DNA from: Psychrobacillus sp. OK032
GTDB lineage: Bacteria; Bacillota; Bacilli; Bacillales_A; Planococcaceae
Length of the DNA: 64,000 bases
Reading direction: 5' to 3'
Assembly: GCF_900111345.1 (NCBI RefSeq)
Contig: NZ_FOGY01000006.1
Location: 62,001-126,000, forward strand
Below, one piece after another: positions 14,323 through 23,242 of this stretch (positions are counted from its first letter, which is position 1; every line of letters starts with the position of its first letter). The notes beneath the pieces are model-generated. The model made no database searches and was not told the DNA's origin. It saw only the letters and a program-made list of their open reading frames with translations. The translations under genes and the position numbers were made by a program.

Positions 14323-16089
14323 ATGCTCGAAAATGCACGTCAATTATTACAAAATTATTTTGGATACGATTCCTTTCGAGAAGGACAAGAAACGATTATT
14401 AACTATGTGCTAAACAATCATTCAAGCCTTTGTGTTATGCCGACAGGAGGTGGGAAATCACTTTGTTATCAAATCCCCTCTTTAATGTTAGATGGAACTA
14501 CGATTGTCATTTCCCCGCTTATTTCCCTTATGAAAGATCAAGTAGATACCTTAATACAAGCAGGTATTTCGGCCACTTTTATCAATAGTACATTAACTGC
14601 AGAAGAAGTAAGAGAAACGATGGAAGAGGTCCAAAATGGACAGTATCGTTTACTATATATAGCGCCCGAACGATTAGAATCTCAAACCTTCTTAAACCAA
14701 TTGAAGCGTGTCAAAGTACCGCTAATTGCGGTTGATGAAGCACACTGTATTTCCCAATGGGGGCATGATTTTAGACCAAGCTACCGTGCTATTCATAAAC
14801 TTAAGGATGTATTTGAAATAGAACCAGTTGTTCTTGCTCTAACAGCGACAGCGACTCCAGAAGTTCGTGCCGATATATGCAGATTGCTACAAATCGAAGA
14901 AGATAGCACCGTAATTACCGGTTTTGCACGTACAAATTTAACGTTTTCTGTCGTACTTGGACAAGACAAAAACAAATTTTTAAAAGACTTTATTAAGAAA
15001 AATGGGCAAGAAGTAGGGATTATTTACGCGGCAACCCGGAAAACAGTTGATCAGCTATACGATACATTAAATAAAGCTGGGGTGCGCACGGCCAAATACC
15101 ATGCAGGGCTTCCAGAAGCTTTTCGCAATAAAGAACAGGAACGTTTTCTAACGGATGAAGCGCAAGTAATGGTAGCAACAAATGCATTCGGAATGGGAAT
15201 CGATAAATCGAATGTAAGATACGTGATACATTATCAGCTTCCTAAAAATATGGAAAGTTATTACCAGGAAGCGGGAAGAGCTGGGCGAGACGGGCTTCAA
15301 AGTGAATGTGTAGTGTTATATGCATCACAAGACGTGCAAACACAACGTTTTTTAATCGATCAAGCTTTAGACCGTGAACGAATTCCTGGAGAGCTAGAGA
15401 AGTTGCAAGGAATGGTCGATTATTGTCATACAGAAAATTGTTTACAGCAGTTTATCGTTACCTATTTCGGGGAACTAGATGCGCAAATATGTGGTCGATG
15501 TGCGAACTGTAAGGATGAGAGGGAAGTTCAAGATGTAACAAAAGAAGTACAGATGGTATTATCATGTGTTGTTCGAATGGGACAGAAGTTCGGAAAAACA
15601 ATTACAGCGCAAGTATTAACAGGTTCAAAGAACAAAAAAGTACTCGATTTTGGTTTTACAAAGCTCTCTACTTATGGAATATTAAAGCATAAGTCGTTAA
15701 AAGATGTCTCTGGATTAATGGAGTTTATGATTTCAGAAGGAATATTATTAGTAAATCACGGCAGTCTGCCAACGATATACGTTTCCGATAAAGGAAAGGA
15801 TGTATTACTTGGGAAAAGGCAAGTAATGCGTAAAGGAGTAGCGGTAACGAAACAAATCGCGAAAAACGATCCGTTATTTGAAGGATTAAGAGTACTTCGG
15901 AAAAAACTTGCGGACGAAGCAGGTGTACCACCATTTGTAATTTTTTCTGATAAAACACTGCAAGATATGTGTGTAAAGCGTCCGCAAACCGAAGAACAAT
16001 TTTTAGAGGTGCACGGTGTAGGTGCAAACAAAAAAGATAAATACGGAAAAGCTTTCCTTGAAGAAATTAACCGTTATTCTACTGTATAA
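14323..16089 (+). CDS. recQ: RecQ family ATP-dependent DNA helicase
   Basis: 588-residue 3'-5' DNA helicase for replication-fork repair and recombination. Domains in order: helicase domain 1 with Walker A TGGGKS (residues 41-46) and DEAH (138-141), helicase domain 2 with the motif VI region QEAGRAGRDG, a zinc-binding RQC module with four cysteines around residues 367-397 (YCHTENC, CGRCANC), a winged helix, and a C-terminal HRDC-like domain (LRKKLADEAGVPPFVIFSD, LEVHGVG). The start at 14323 follows GACAGGAGG. The 3' end overlaps the convergent ykvS-like gene by 16 bases. The length and layout fit standard RecQ rather than the shorter RecS. Confidence 0.94.
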   Translation: MLENARQLLQNYFGYDSFREGQETIINYVLNNHSSLCVMPTGGGKSLCYQIPSLMLDGTTIVISPLISLMKDQVDTLIQAGISATFINSTLTAEEVRETMEEVQNGQYRLLYIAPERLESQTFLNQLKRVKVPLIAVDEAHCISQWGHDFRPSYRAIHKLKDVFEIEPVVLALTATATPEVRADICRLLQIEEDSTVITGFARTNLTFSVVLGQDKNKFLKDFIKKNGQEVGIIYAATRKTVDQLYDTLNKAGVRTAKYHAGLPEAFRNKEQERFLTDEAQVMVATNAFGMGIDKSNVRYVIHYQLPKNMESYYQEAGRAGRDGLQSECVVLYASQDVQTQRFLIDQALDRERIPGELEKLQGMVDYCHTENCLQQFIVTYFGELDAQICGRCANCKDEREVQDVTKEVQMVLSCVVRMGQKFGKTITAQVLTGSKNKKVLDFGFTKLSTYGILKHKSLKDVSGLMEFMISEGILLVNHGSLPTIYVSDKGKDVLLGKRQVMRKGVAVTKQIAKNDPLFEGLRVLRKKLADEAGVPPFVIFSDKTLQDMCVKRPQTEEQFLEVHGVGANKKDKYGKAFLEEINRYSTV

Positions 16090-16295
16090 TTTTTATGTGA
16101 TACGACTGTTAAGTTAGAAGGAACATTGATCTTTTTCGCATCTTCTGTAGATATCTCAACAATAACTGAGTGTTCTAAAATCTTGAAGATAGTACCTTGT
16201 ATTTCATGATCGTTACGAGAAAAAGAGATCTTCTCATCAATTTTCCGTGCTGCTACGAAGTCTGAAACTTCTTTTGGTTGTCGTTGGAAACTCAT
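16074..16295 (-). CDS. YkvS-like DUF2187 protein
   Basis: 73-residue small beta-rich protein. The sequence EKISFSRNDHEIQGTIFKILEHSVIVEIS is typical of DUF2187 (B. subtilis YkvS), a KOW/SH3-like fold of unknown function. Transcribed toward recQ, with a 16-base overlap of their 3' ends, so antisense overlap of the two messages is likely. The length is normal for the family. Nothing else is known. Confidence 0.8.
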   Translation of the reverse strand: MSFQRQPKEVSDFVAARKIDEKISFSRNDHEIQGTIFKILEHSVIVEISTEDAKKINVPSNLTVVSHKNYTVE

Positions 16296-16437
16296 GTATC
16301 TGCCTCTATTCTAGTTTTTTTACGCAAATAGCGATACTTCTATTATAACACAAATAAACTATTAAAATAGGAAGTGGAGATTATTAGATGTAATTGGCAG
16401 TAAGCTTCGGTAAGAAGTGAACAATAAGATATAGTTT

Positions 16438-16465
16438 TTGATTTCTAGAAAAAACTGTATATGAT
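16438..16465 (+). promoter_or_regulatory. Sigma-A promoter of the cupin-dbpA pair
   Basis: TTGATT, a 16-base spacer and TATGAT, ending 35 bases before the cupin ATG. Confidence 0.55.
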
Positions 16466-16499
16466 AGTGTTAGAAGATTAGTTTTGAGGAGGAGCACTC

Positions 16500-16799
16500 A
16501 TGAATTTAATCGAAACGCCGTATTTATTAGAAGAAAAAGAGAAGTATGTGTCGAAAATTGTTCAATTTGATAACCATCAAGTGATGAATATTCAATTGCG
16601 AATAGGAGAAGAAATAAAAGAGCATGATGCAAAAGAATATGTTTTAGTTGTTGTAAAAAAAGGGAAAGTATTATTTACAGTAGATGGTGTAGAACAACTA
16701 GTAACGACGGGACACGTCCTTCATATGAACCCACTAGAAAAACATGCATTAAAAGCAGTGGAAGATGCAGACGTAATCGTTATTAAAATTGGAATTTAA
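16500..16799 (+). CDS. Small cupin-domain protein
   Basis: 99-residue single-domain cupin. The two cupin motifs are degenerate: [29 protein letters not shown] and [15 protein letters not shown]. Histidines at about residues 42 and 80 could form part of a metal site. Strong ribosome site GAGGAGGAG. The following helicase gene begins 16 bases after its stop, so they are probably co-transcribed. No substrate can be inferred; similar proteins may be metabolite sensors. Confidence 0.82.
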   Translation: MNLIETPYLLEEKEKYVSKIVQFDNHQVMNIQLRIGEEIKEHDAKEYVLVVVKKGKVLFTVDGVEQLVTTGHVLHMNPLEKHALKAVEDADVIVIKIGI

Positions 16800-16815
16800 G
16801 AGGAGATTATGCATA

Positions 16816-18252
16816 GTGCATTTTAAAGAACTAAAACTAGACGAAAAGATTTTACAAGCAATCGAACAATTAGGTTATACAGAGCCGACAGAAGTACAAC
16901 AGAAAGTCATTCCTGTTGCACTAAAAAAACAAGACATTCTTGTGAAATCGAAAACAGGTAGCGGAAAAACAGCAGCGTTTGCCACACCACTTTGTGAAAT
17001 GGTCGAGTGGGAAGAAAACAAACCACAAGCACTAGTACTAACACCCACAAGAGAACTAGCTGTTCAAGTACAAGAAGACATTACGAATATTGGTCGTTAT
17101 AAACGTATTAAAGGACTTTCCCTATACGGGAAATCTCCATTTGCAAAACAAAAGCTTGCATTAAAGCAAAAAACACATATCGTTGTTGGTACTCCAGGCC
17201 GTGTCCTAGATCATATCGAAAAAGGGACGCTTGATGTATCGAAGATTGAATATCTAGTGATTGATGAAGCAGATGAAATGCTAAATATGGGCTTCTTAGA
17301 GCAAGTTACATCAATCATTAAATTACTTCCTACAAAACGCACAACGATGTTATTTTCAGCTACTTTATCTGATGAGATTAAAAAGTTGAGCAGTAAGTAT
17401 ATGAAGCAACCTGTTTCGATTGAAATCGATGTTGCCGAAGAAAATGCTCCGAATATTGAGCATGTGAAGTTTGTAGTGCAAGAGGAACTTAAGCTTTCAT
17501 TCCTTGAAAAACTAACGATTATTGAAAATCCTGATAGTTGCATCATCTTCTGTCGTACAAAAGAACGAGTGGAACAGCTTGTAGATATATTAGACGAAAA
17601 AGGATATACAGCAGATAAAATTCATGGCGGTATGATGCAAGAAGACCGCTTTGAAGTAATGGACGATTTTCGGAGAGGCGATTTCCGCTATCTAATTGCC
17701 ACGGATGTTGCGGCTCGAGGAATTGATATTGAAGATATTACGCATGTTGTTCATTATGATGTTCCACTTGAGCAAGAAAGTTATGTGCATAGAACAGGCC
17801 GAACAGGACGTGCGGGTCGTAGCGGTAAATCGATTATGCTTGCAACCCCATTTGAAGATAAATTTGTAAAAGAAATTGAAGCATTTATAGGCTTTGAAAT
17901 TCCAGTTGGTCCAGCGTTATCTGCGGAAGCAGTAGCAAAAAATCGCGCTGCATTTGATTTGAAAATGCAAGAACAGCCAGAAATAAAAAAATCGAAAAGC
18001 GAACATTTAAACGCCAATATAACAAAACTATATTTCAATGGCGGTAAGAAGAAAAAGCTTCGTGCAGTAGATTTCGTAGGTACGTTAGCAAAAATAAATG
18101 GAGTGTCTGCTGATGACATCGGGATCATCACAATTCAAGACAACGTAACCTATGTAGAAATTCTAAATGGCAAAGGTCCACTTGTTTTAAAAACGATGAG
18201 AAACACAACTATTAAAGGCAAACAACTAAAAGTGCATATTGCGCATAAATAG
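16816..18252 (+). CDS. dbpA: DEAD-box RNA helicase DbpA
   Basis: 478-residue RNA helicase. Motifs in order: Q motif ([13 protein letters not shown]), Walker [25 protein letters not shown], and [11 protein letters not shown]. The last 75 residues (from [21 protein letters not shown]) form the DbpA/YxiN RNA-recognition domain that binds hairpin 92 of 23S rRNA, pointing to large-subunit assembly. I choose the GTG at 16816; the ATG at 16809 is in another frame and stops after five codons. AGGAG lies 11 bases upstream. The protein matches the usual DbpA length. Confidence 0.92.
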   Translation: MHFKELKLDEKILQAIEQLGYTEPTEVQQKVIPVALKKQDILVKSKTGSGKTAAFATPLCEMVEWEENKPQALVLTPTRELAVQVQEDITNIGRYKRIKGLSLYGKSPFAKQKLALKQKTHIVVGTPGRVLDHIEKGTLDVSKIEYLVIDEADEMLNMGFLEQVTSIIKLLPTKRTTMLFSATLSDEIKKLSSKYMKQPVSIEIDVAEENAPNIEHVKFVVQEELKLSFLEKLTIIENPDSCIIFCRTKERVEQLVDILDEKGYTADKIHGGMMQEDRFEVMDDFRRGDFRYLIATDVAARGIDIEDITHVVHYDVPLEQESYVHRTGRTGRAGRSGKSIMLATPFEDKFVKEIEAFIGFEIPVGPALSAEAVAKNRAAFDLKMQEQPEIKKSKSEHLNANITKLYFNGGKKKKLRAVDFVGTLAKINGVSADDIGIITIQDNVTYVEILNGKGPLVLKTMRNTTIKGKQLKVHIAHK

Positions 18253-18802
18253 ATCATAAAATGCTCTTTTAAGTAAACGCTGTGATTTCCGCTGCAGGCG
18301 GACGCTTTCCGCGGGGTGAGCGATGAGCCATCACCGCCGCTAACGCGTACGTTATGATGGCTCATCTGTCTCACAGAGGAACAAAGGCTAAGAGCGCCAC
18401 ATCGTGTGGCAACGCCTTCGTGAACAACATTCTGTTGACCTCCGTTGGAGTCGCCGCCTTCCGCTGCAATCAATGGAATATTACTAAATAATTAGCATCT
18501 CACTTAACACATGTTATAGATTCATTAGGACCACTGTGCTAAATCCTAATTTATATGAAGTTTTACAATGTATGTTTAGAAAATAGCTTAAGCAAACAGG
18601 CTGGTTATGGCACGCAACTAAATTAAACCTTTAAAGCATCAATTAATTGTCGAGGGAAATCTTTTTCTCACAGTAAAGCGTTCACTTTTCATAAGATGAC
18701 ATTTTCTAATTAGCTAGACTATACATTTCGCAATTGGACCATAATGTTACGTTTTATTTCTATCATATACAACAGCATGGATATAAACGAGCTTAGAGTT
18801 AA
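18253..18802. repeat. Gene-free region with dispersed repeat family A (copy 1, 18279-18478)
   Basis: Positions 18279-18478 hold a 200-bp GC-rich element (GGCGGACGCTTTCCGCGGGG, then AGCGATGAG, then CTAAGAGCGCCACATCGTG) that is repeated with about 90 percent identity by eye at 22823-23021, and whose core recurs in degenerate form at 46830-46930. The remaining bases to 18780 are A/T-rich without a convincing ORF or promoter. Confidence 0.8.
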
Positions 18803-18819
18803 CTAAACTCCAAGCTCGT
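18788..18819 (-). terminator. Terminator overlapping the NUDIX gene 3' end
   Basis: A 14-bp stem (ACGAGCTTAGAGTT against AACTCCAAGCTCGT) includes the last codons; T-rich sequence follows on the minus strand. Confidence 0.8.
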
Positions 18820-19246
18820 TTTCAATAAATGTTCGATAGGATGGCAGTAAACCTTCTGGTAGGTTATTCCGATTATAAAATTGGAGACTCAAAGTTTCAA
18901 TCCCATCCGGAGAAAGATTCCCCCCATATTCCTTCGTTTTATAAACCGCTGTTACCGAATAAAACATATCTCCATTAGGATTTTCCATATAATATTCTGG
19001 ACCTGAATATACATGACATAGTGTTAGTCCTTCAATATGTAATCCCGTTTCCTCTAAAACTTCACGACGAGCAGTGTCCTCTAGACTTTCCCCAAGCTCC
19101 ATTAGCCCACCCGGTAAGCCATAAACTCCAAGTTCTCTTTCTTGTAGCAATACTTCGTTATGCTCATTCACTATTAGCACAACGGAGCCAGGAAGTATTA
19201 GTGGACGATGGCCGACATATTTTCGGAGTTCCTTGTAATATTCCAT
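18803..19246 (-). CDS. NUDIX hydrolase
   Basis: 147-residue hydrolase of nucleoside-diphosphate-linked compounds. The complete Nudix box G-x5-E-x7-REVLEETGL lies at residues 47-69 with all metal-binding glutamates. The N-terminal PGSVVLIVNEHNEVLLQERELGVYGLPGG is typical of ADP-ribose pyrophosphatase or MutT-like enzymes. The substrate cannot be chosen from sequence. Single gene, divergent from the AI-2E-family transporter gene, ending in an overlapping terminator. Confidence 0.9.
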   Translation of the reverse strand: MEYYKELRKYVGHRPLILPGSVVLIVNEHNEVLLQERELGVYGLPGGLMELGESLEDTARREVLEETGLHIEGLTLCHVYSGPEYYMENPNGDMFYSVTAVYKTKEYGGNLSPDGIETLSLQFYNRNNLPEGLLPSYRTFIENELGV

Positions 19247-19383
19247 ATACTTTATCCTTTCCAGAGTAAGATTCTATTATTAGTTTACAGTAAAAAGTGG
19301 TAAGATACATAATAATGTGAAACCTCCGAGAAAGGGGTTCGTATATTCTATTACCTGAGTAAAAAGTAAGGATGTGATCGTCG

Positions 19384-20463
19384 GTGACAAACAAACGTTG
19401 GTTTCAAATAGGAGTAGCAATACTGCTGACATTATTAATCATTTTTCTATTTATAAAAGTGAAAAATATTTTCTCACCACTAATTATTGTTGGACAAACG
19501 ATCTTTATGCCATTATTGATAGGAGGCGTTTTGTTTTATTTAACAAGGCCACTGTTAAAATGGTTAGAGTCTATAAAATTTCCAAAATGGGCTAGTATAC
19601 TGTCCATATTTGTTGTGATTGGATTAGTTGGGTGGGGTTTTTATGCACTAGTCGGTCCACCTCTAACCAAACAAGTAAACGCGCTTGTGAAAAATACGCC
19701 AGAGATTGTATCAGAAGTCCAGGAGTTTTCAGAGTATGTATTTGCAAACCAAGAAAGATTTCCGGAGTTTCTACAAAAAACAATTAAAGAAGTATCAGGT
19801 AAAGTTGATACAATTGCGGTTGGTGCTGGTTCTTTATTAATTAAGTTTATACAAAATGTTTTCCAAGGAGTTTTCTTATTCGTTCTTGTGCCATTTTTCC
19901 TTGTGTATATGTTGAAGGACCATGAAAAGTTTGCTCCTTTTATAGCGCAATTTTTTAAAGGGGATAAGAAAACTTGGATTCGTAAAACATTAGCGGATAT
20001 TGATGATACACTACGTGCTTATATTCAAGGACAACTATTTGTCAGCTTTTTAGTTGGTGTCATGTTATTCATTGGGTATTATGCAATTGGACTTCAATAT
20101 GCATTGTTACTTGGAGTATTTGGAATGATGATGAATGTAATTCCATTTTTAGGACCTTATATTGCTCTTGTACCCGCACTTATCATTGCATTAATACAAG
20201 AGCCCAAGCTTGCGATATATGTAGCCATTATTATGCTCGTTTCGCAGCAAATTGAAAGCAATCTAATTACACCAAATGTAATGGGGAAATCATTAGATAT
20301 TCATCCTTTGACCGTTATTACAATTATTTTAGCAGCAGGTAATATTGCAGGTTTATGGGGAATTATCTTAGGCGTTCCTACGTATGCGGTAGTAAAAGCG
20401 ATATTGAAAAATATTTACGCACATCGTGAAGGGATTAAAGAAGCTGCAACAGAATCTGTTTAA
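19384..20463 (+). CDS. AI-2E family transporter (PerM-like)
   Basis: 359-residue membrane protein of the AI-2E transporter superfamily. Two N-terminal helices (about 8-60), one at 69-90, a large hydrophilic central segment (95-145) and a C-terminal helical bundle with GVFGMMMNVIPFLGPYIALVPALI and NLITPNVMGKSLDIHPL, the family motifs. GTG start at 19384 after AAGGATGTGATC. Members include autoinducer-2 exporters and Na+/H+ antiporters, so the cargo is open. It is followed by a hairpin region and stands alone. Confidence 0.86.
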   Translation: MTNKRWFQIGVAILLTLLIIFLFIKVKNIFSPLIIVGQTIFMPLLIGGVLFYLTRPLLKWLESIKFPKWASILSIFVVIGLVGWGFYALVGPPLTKQVNALVKNTPEIVSEVQEFSEYVFANQERFPEFLQKTIKEVSGKVDTIAVGAGSLLIKFIQNVFQGVFLFVLVPFFLVYMLKDHEKFAPFIAQFFKGDKKTWIRKTLADIDDTLRAYIQGQLFVSFLVGVMLFIGYYAIGLQYALLLGVFGMMMNVIPFLGPYIALVPALIIALIQEPKLAIYVAIIMLVSQQIESNLITPNVMGKSLDIHPLTVITIILAAGNIAGLWGIILGVPTYAVVKAILKNIYAHREGIKEAATESV

Positions 20464-20592
20464 ATAGATAAACTATGATCTATAAACAATAGCGAGATCG
20501 TTTTTTATTAAAATGTGGTAAATAATTAGAGTTCCCACGGGAGCTCTATTTTTTTATATTGACTGGAAGATGCATTTTTATTATGATGAATT

Positions 20593-20626
20593 TTAGTTAA
20601 CTAGGTAAAAAAACGAAGTTAACTCA
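20593..20626 (+). promoter_or_regulatory. BirA operator before bioY
   Basis: TAGTTAAC (20594-20601) and GTTAACTC (20618-20625) are inverted half-sites separated by 16 bases, matching the Bacillales biotin-repressor box layout. The box lies 22 bases before the bioY ATG. Predicted effect: repression by biotinyl-AMP-bound BirA. Confidence 0.7.
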
Positions 20627-20647
20627 TTGTGCGAAGGGGAAAACTAA

Positions 20648-21187
20648 ATGAGAAATAACCGTTTAAAAATGATGATTGTAGCTGCATTATTCGCTGCAAT
20701 TATAGCTGTTGCCGCGCAGATAATCATTAATATTCCACCAATACCTTTTACGCTAATGACGATAGCCGTTATGCTGACAGCAACGATTCTCGGAGCAAAA
20801 TATGGTACACTCGCAGTCTCTGTTTATGTCTTGATGGGAATAATTGGTATCCCTGTGTTTGCAGGAATGAAAGGTGGATTCGGAATCGTGTTAGGTCCAA
20901 CTGGTGGATATATAGTAGCAATTATTCCCGCTACGTTATTCGTTGGTTGGTATTTAGAGAGTTTTGGGCATACAAAAGTACAGGCAATCATAGCGAATAT
21001 GTTGGCTGTATTTATAATTTTGGCTCTCGGTACGGTTTGGTTAAAGTTTGTAGCGGATCTCCCTTGGAATGGTGCGCTTAAAGGTGGAATGCTCCCCTTT
21101 ATTTTACCGGATTTAGTAAAAGCAATTGTTGCTGCTATTATAGGGGTTCTTATAAGAAAACGCTTAGTAACAGCAAAACTAATATAA
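20648..21187 (+). CDS. bioY: BioY biotin transporter S component
   Basis: 179-residue membrane protein with six predicted helices. The BioY features are the N-terminal segment with INIPPIPFTLMTIAVML (biotin-pocket region), GIPVFAG and GPTGGYI. It captures biotin in the membrane and works with EcfA1/EcfA2/EcfT such as those encoded at the left end of the window. Ribosome site GAAGGGG. A BirA-type operator sits immediately upstream, so expression should rise when biotin is scarce. No bioA/B/D genes are visible, in line with a scavenging role. Confidence 0.94.
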   Translation: MRNNRLKMMIVAALFAAIIAVAAQIIINIPPIPFTLMTIAVMLTATILGAKYGTLAVSVYVLMGIIGIPVFAGMKGGFGIVLGPTGGYIVAIIPATLFVGWYLESFGHTKVQAIIANMLAVFIILALGTVWLKFVADLPWNGALKGGMLPFILPDLVKAIVAAIIGVLIRKRLVTAKLI

Positions 21188-21224
21188 AATAACTTGCCTG
21201 AGGGGATTCAGGCAAGTTTATATT

Positions 21225-21434
21225 TTAGGGGTATCGTTCTTCACTTAAAGAACGATTTTTTGTGTGGTGGTGGTATTGCTCATCCTGTACTTGGATGTTG
21301 AGATCTTCTACTGATATGGCATCTACAGTTTGCATGTCTTCATGCATGTCGAACAAGCTTTCCTTTGTTGTTCGCACACCATCAGGATTATCAAGAAAAC
21401 GTCCTTGTGCATCTTTGCGGACTTTATCCTTCAT
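21225..21434 (-). CDS. Small hydrophilic protein of unknown function
   Basis: 69-residue acidic/polar protein without hydrophobic segments; it has a histidine run (YHHHTKN) near residue 55. Its ATG overlaps the end of the DUF3243 gene by 11 bases, so translation is probably coupled, and no separate Shine-Dalgarno sequence is evident. I do not recognise a family. Co-transcription with the DUF3243 gene is the only clue to its role. Confidence 0.6.
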   Translation of the reverse strand: MKDKVRKDAQGRFLDNPDGVRTTKESLFDMHEDMQTVDAISVEDLNIQVQDEQYHHHTKNRSLSEERYP

Positions 21435-21738
21435 TTTTTACAAGGTTCAAAAGCATATGACTAAGAGCGTGCTGTTGCTCCTTGTCTCCACTTTTCCAAA
21501 GTTGTTGTAAAAGATGCTCTTCACGATTTCGTGGTTCCTCATGGTTTGCAAGGTAACCTGCTACCTTCTCAGTAGCTTTGGCTAGTACTTCTTCGCTTAG
21601 TCCCATTTTTTCACCAGCGGCAACTTTACCAGCTAAATATGATTTAAAGGTAGTAAAGTTTTTGAGGATTTCTTCTTTTTCTTCCGTATTAATACTATTT
21701 AGCTTAGCGTCAAGACGGTCATCAATATTCATCGCCAT
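21424..21738 (-). CDS. DUF3243 family protein (YmfJ-like)
   Basis: 104-residue soluble helical protein. The pattern FTTFKSYLAGKVAAGEKMGLSEEVLAKATEKVAGYLANHEEPRNREEHLLQQLWKSGD (middle of the protein) matches DUF3243, found in Bacillales as YmfJ. Function is unknown. AGAAGGGAG lies 9 bases before the ATG. It is followed by the overlapping 69-residue gene. Not next to the usual ymf peptidase cluster here. Confidence 0.82.
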   Translation of the reverse strand: MAMNIDDRLDAKLNSINTEEKEEILKNFTTFKSYLAGKVAAGEKMGLSEEVLAKATEKVAGYLANHEEPRNREEHLLQQLWKSGDKEQQHALSHMLLNLVKNEG

Positions 21739-21809
21739 TCACATACACTCCCTTCTCTTAGAATCATTTATAGTTATGTCCAGAGAAGAAGCAATCATGC
21801 ATACATATT

Positions 21810-22502
21810 TTAGGGATAAAGTGGACAAAAACCGCATTTTTGCAATCCTGGGATATCTTTTGAAAAACAACATGTTGTGCGAACGGGGCTATTGATTAAT
21901 TGTGCCGGAATTTTCCCTTTCAAATAGTTGGATAAAAAAGATTTTGAAGTAAAAGTAGTCCAAATACCTTTATCCTGCATGAGGGCCCAATCATGCTTTG
22001 CTTGGTCTACAATTACTTCATTATCGAAAAAAACGTAATAATGCCATAGTAAATAACCAAAGACGTTTTCCCATAGTGTGAGTGGTGAAACACTGCATTT
22101 TGCACGCAATTGTTGAATAATGGGATAGCATTGTTGCTCCCAAATAAGTTGTACGTCTTCGGCACGATTTTCGCTTATCTCGCGAAAATGTTCTTCTCGT
22201 ATATATGTGCTGATTGTTTTATTTCCATACTCGGTTGTTGAAAAAAACGTTAAATCTTCTAATGGTCCATCCCAAATTTCATCGTACATTGTCATCATAT
22301 AAAACTGCATAGAAATGAACATACCAACTCTACGCATGAAAAAAGAAGCTGCAATTGGATCAGTAGGAGCATCAGAGATTAACTTAATCACCGAAAGTGC
22401 ACTGTTCACGTTTTTAGCATGGAAAAGAGGAGTTCCAACAGGCTCTAAATACACACTATAATTATTCAATTGTTTGATTTGATCATTCGATAAAGTAGTC
22501 AT
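21810..22502 (-). CDS. FhuF-like ferric-siderophore reductase
   Basis: 230-residue protein whose C-terminus carries the FhuF iron-sulfur signature: Cys211, Cys212, Cys223 and Cys226 (C-C-x10-C-x2-C), the unusual [2Fe-2S] site that reduces ferric siderophores in the cytoplasm. The N-terminal two thirds are helical and match the FhuF-like layout (TLWENVFGYLLWHYY). A -10 (TATAAT, minus strand) lies just before the ATG, and a Fur box is 45 bases upstream, so it is probably iron-repressed. It stands alone, without siderophore transport genes nearby. The overall divergence from E. coli FhuF is large, so the siderophore is unknown. Confidence 0.85.
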   Translation of the reverse strand: MTTLSNDQIKQLNNYSVYLEPVGTPLFHAKNVNSALSVIKLISDAPTDPIAASFFMRRVGMFISMQFYMMTMYDEIWDGPLEDLTFFSTTEYGNKTISTYIREEHFREISENRAEDVQLIWEQQCYPIIQQLRAKCSVSPLTLWENVFGYLLWHYYVFFDNEVIVDQAKHDWALMQDKGIWTTFTSKSFLSNYLKGKIPAQLINSPVRTTCCFSKDIPGLQKCGFCPLYP

Positions 22503-22533
22503 ATATGTATTATACAGAATTTTATCAAAACAG

Positions 22534-22562
22534 TTGACTTTTTAAATGAAAATGATTATCAT
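22534..22562 (+). promoter_or_regulatory. Fur-controlled plus-strand promoter
   Basis: TTGACT (22534-22539), 17-base spacer, TATCAT (22557-22562). The Fur box overlaps it almost completely. Predicted start is about 22569. Confidence 0.7.
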
Positions 22563-22563
22563 T
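22545..22563. promoter_or_regulatory. Fur box between divergent iron-regulated units
   Basis: AATGAAAATGATTATCATT matches the classical 19-bp Fur box at 18 of 19 positions. It lies upstream of the FhuF-like gene on the minus strand and covers the spacer and -10 of a plus-strand promoter. Confidence 0.85.
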
Positions 22564-22568
22564 GCCAC

Positions 22569-22714
22569 ATAGAAACTTACTCTTAATGTGAGAAGATTCT
22601 TACCAGCGACTTTTCTCCAAAATTGAAGCTGGCTTTCGCACACTTAACCCCCCTCAAGTTAAGTTAGTGCATATATACGTATCGGTGACCAAAAATGGTT
22701 GCCGATTTTTTTTT
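22569..22714 (+). ncRNA. Candidate Fur-repressed small RNA with C-rich loop (FsrA-like)
   Basis: A roughly 146-nt transcript unit with its own promoter, no credible ORF and a strong terminator. A hairpin at 22643-22663 (CTTAAC / GTTAAG, extended by GCAC / GTGC) presents a CCCCCTCAA loop. The terminator at 22681-22714 has a 10-bp stem with two G-T pairs, a 6-base loop and nine T. In B. subtilis the Fur-repressed sRNA FsrA uses C-rich unpaired stretches to block ribosome sites of iron-rich enzymes. Similar control and architecture make this a functional analogue candidate. Homology to FsrA has not been shown here. Confidence 0.6.
22681..22714 (+). terminator. Terminator of the sRNA candidate
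   Basis: ATCGGTGACC / GGTTGCCGAT with an AAAAAT loop, then nine T. Confidence 0.92.
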
Positions 22715-22822
22715 GTCTTAGGAAATAAAAAATTAATATTATATAGATAGCTTTCTTTAAACAATATAAAAGATCGTTCACGCAATAGGAATAATGCGCA
22801 TTAAAAAGCTCGATTAAATGTC

Positions 22823-23021
22823 CGCTATGATTTTCGCTTCAGGCGGACGCTTTCCGCGGGGTGAGCGATGAGTCATCACCACAGCTCTCGCGTACGTTGT
22901 GATGTCTCATCTGTCTCACAGAGGAACAAAGGCTAAGAGCGCCACATCGTGTGGCAACGCCTTCGTGACCAACATCCTGTTAGCCTCCGCAGGAGTCGCC
23001 GCCCTTCGCTACAATCCACAA
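22823..23021. repeat. Dispersed repeat family A (copy 2)
   Basis: Second copy of the 200-bp element at 18279-18478, same orientation, with scattered substitutions. Its edges fall in A/T-rich sequence with no target-site duplication that I can see. Confidence 0.8.
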
Positions 23022-23104
23022 AAAATACCGCAAGCAAATTATCGTCACTGATTTGAAGTCCAACTTATGGAATACTTGATGAAGATAAAATCCAATAAAT
23101 GGTT

Positions 23105-23208
23105 GAACGAGACATAACATGCTGTGAACGCGACAAACTAACCTTCGAACACGACAAAGCCTATCTCGAAAGCCACAAACGCCCGCTGAACACGACAAAC
23201 CTGGACAA
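23105..23208. repeat. 21-bp periodic repeat array 1
   Basis: Five degenerate units beginning GAACRCGACAAAC start at 23105, 23126, 23147, 23168 and 23188, a near-constant 21-bp spacing. No long ORF with a ribosome site uses it. A similar periodic array is at 27859-27962. Confidence 0.6.
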
Positions 23209-23242
23209 AGCAGATGCGCTAGTTGCTAGTTCGGTGGTTTCT

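Noticed and set aside
14147-14338. Minus-strand 63-codon ORF before recQ
   Set aside because: No ribosome site; it overlaps a terminator and a GC-rich repeat fragment (CTCCAGCGGGAAAAGCG).
22980-23198. Minus-strand 72-codon ORF rich in Cys and Arg
   Set aside because: It consists of repeat family A and the 21-bp array, with no ribosome site.
23105-23208. CRISPR array
   Set aside because: The 21-bp step leaves no room for spacers and units are degenerate.
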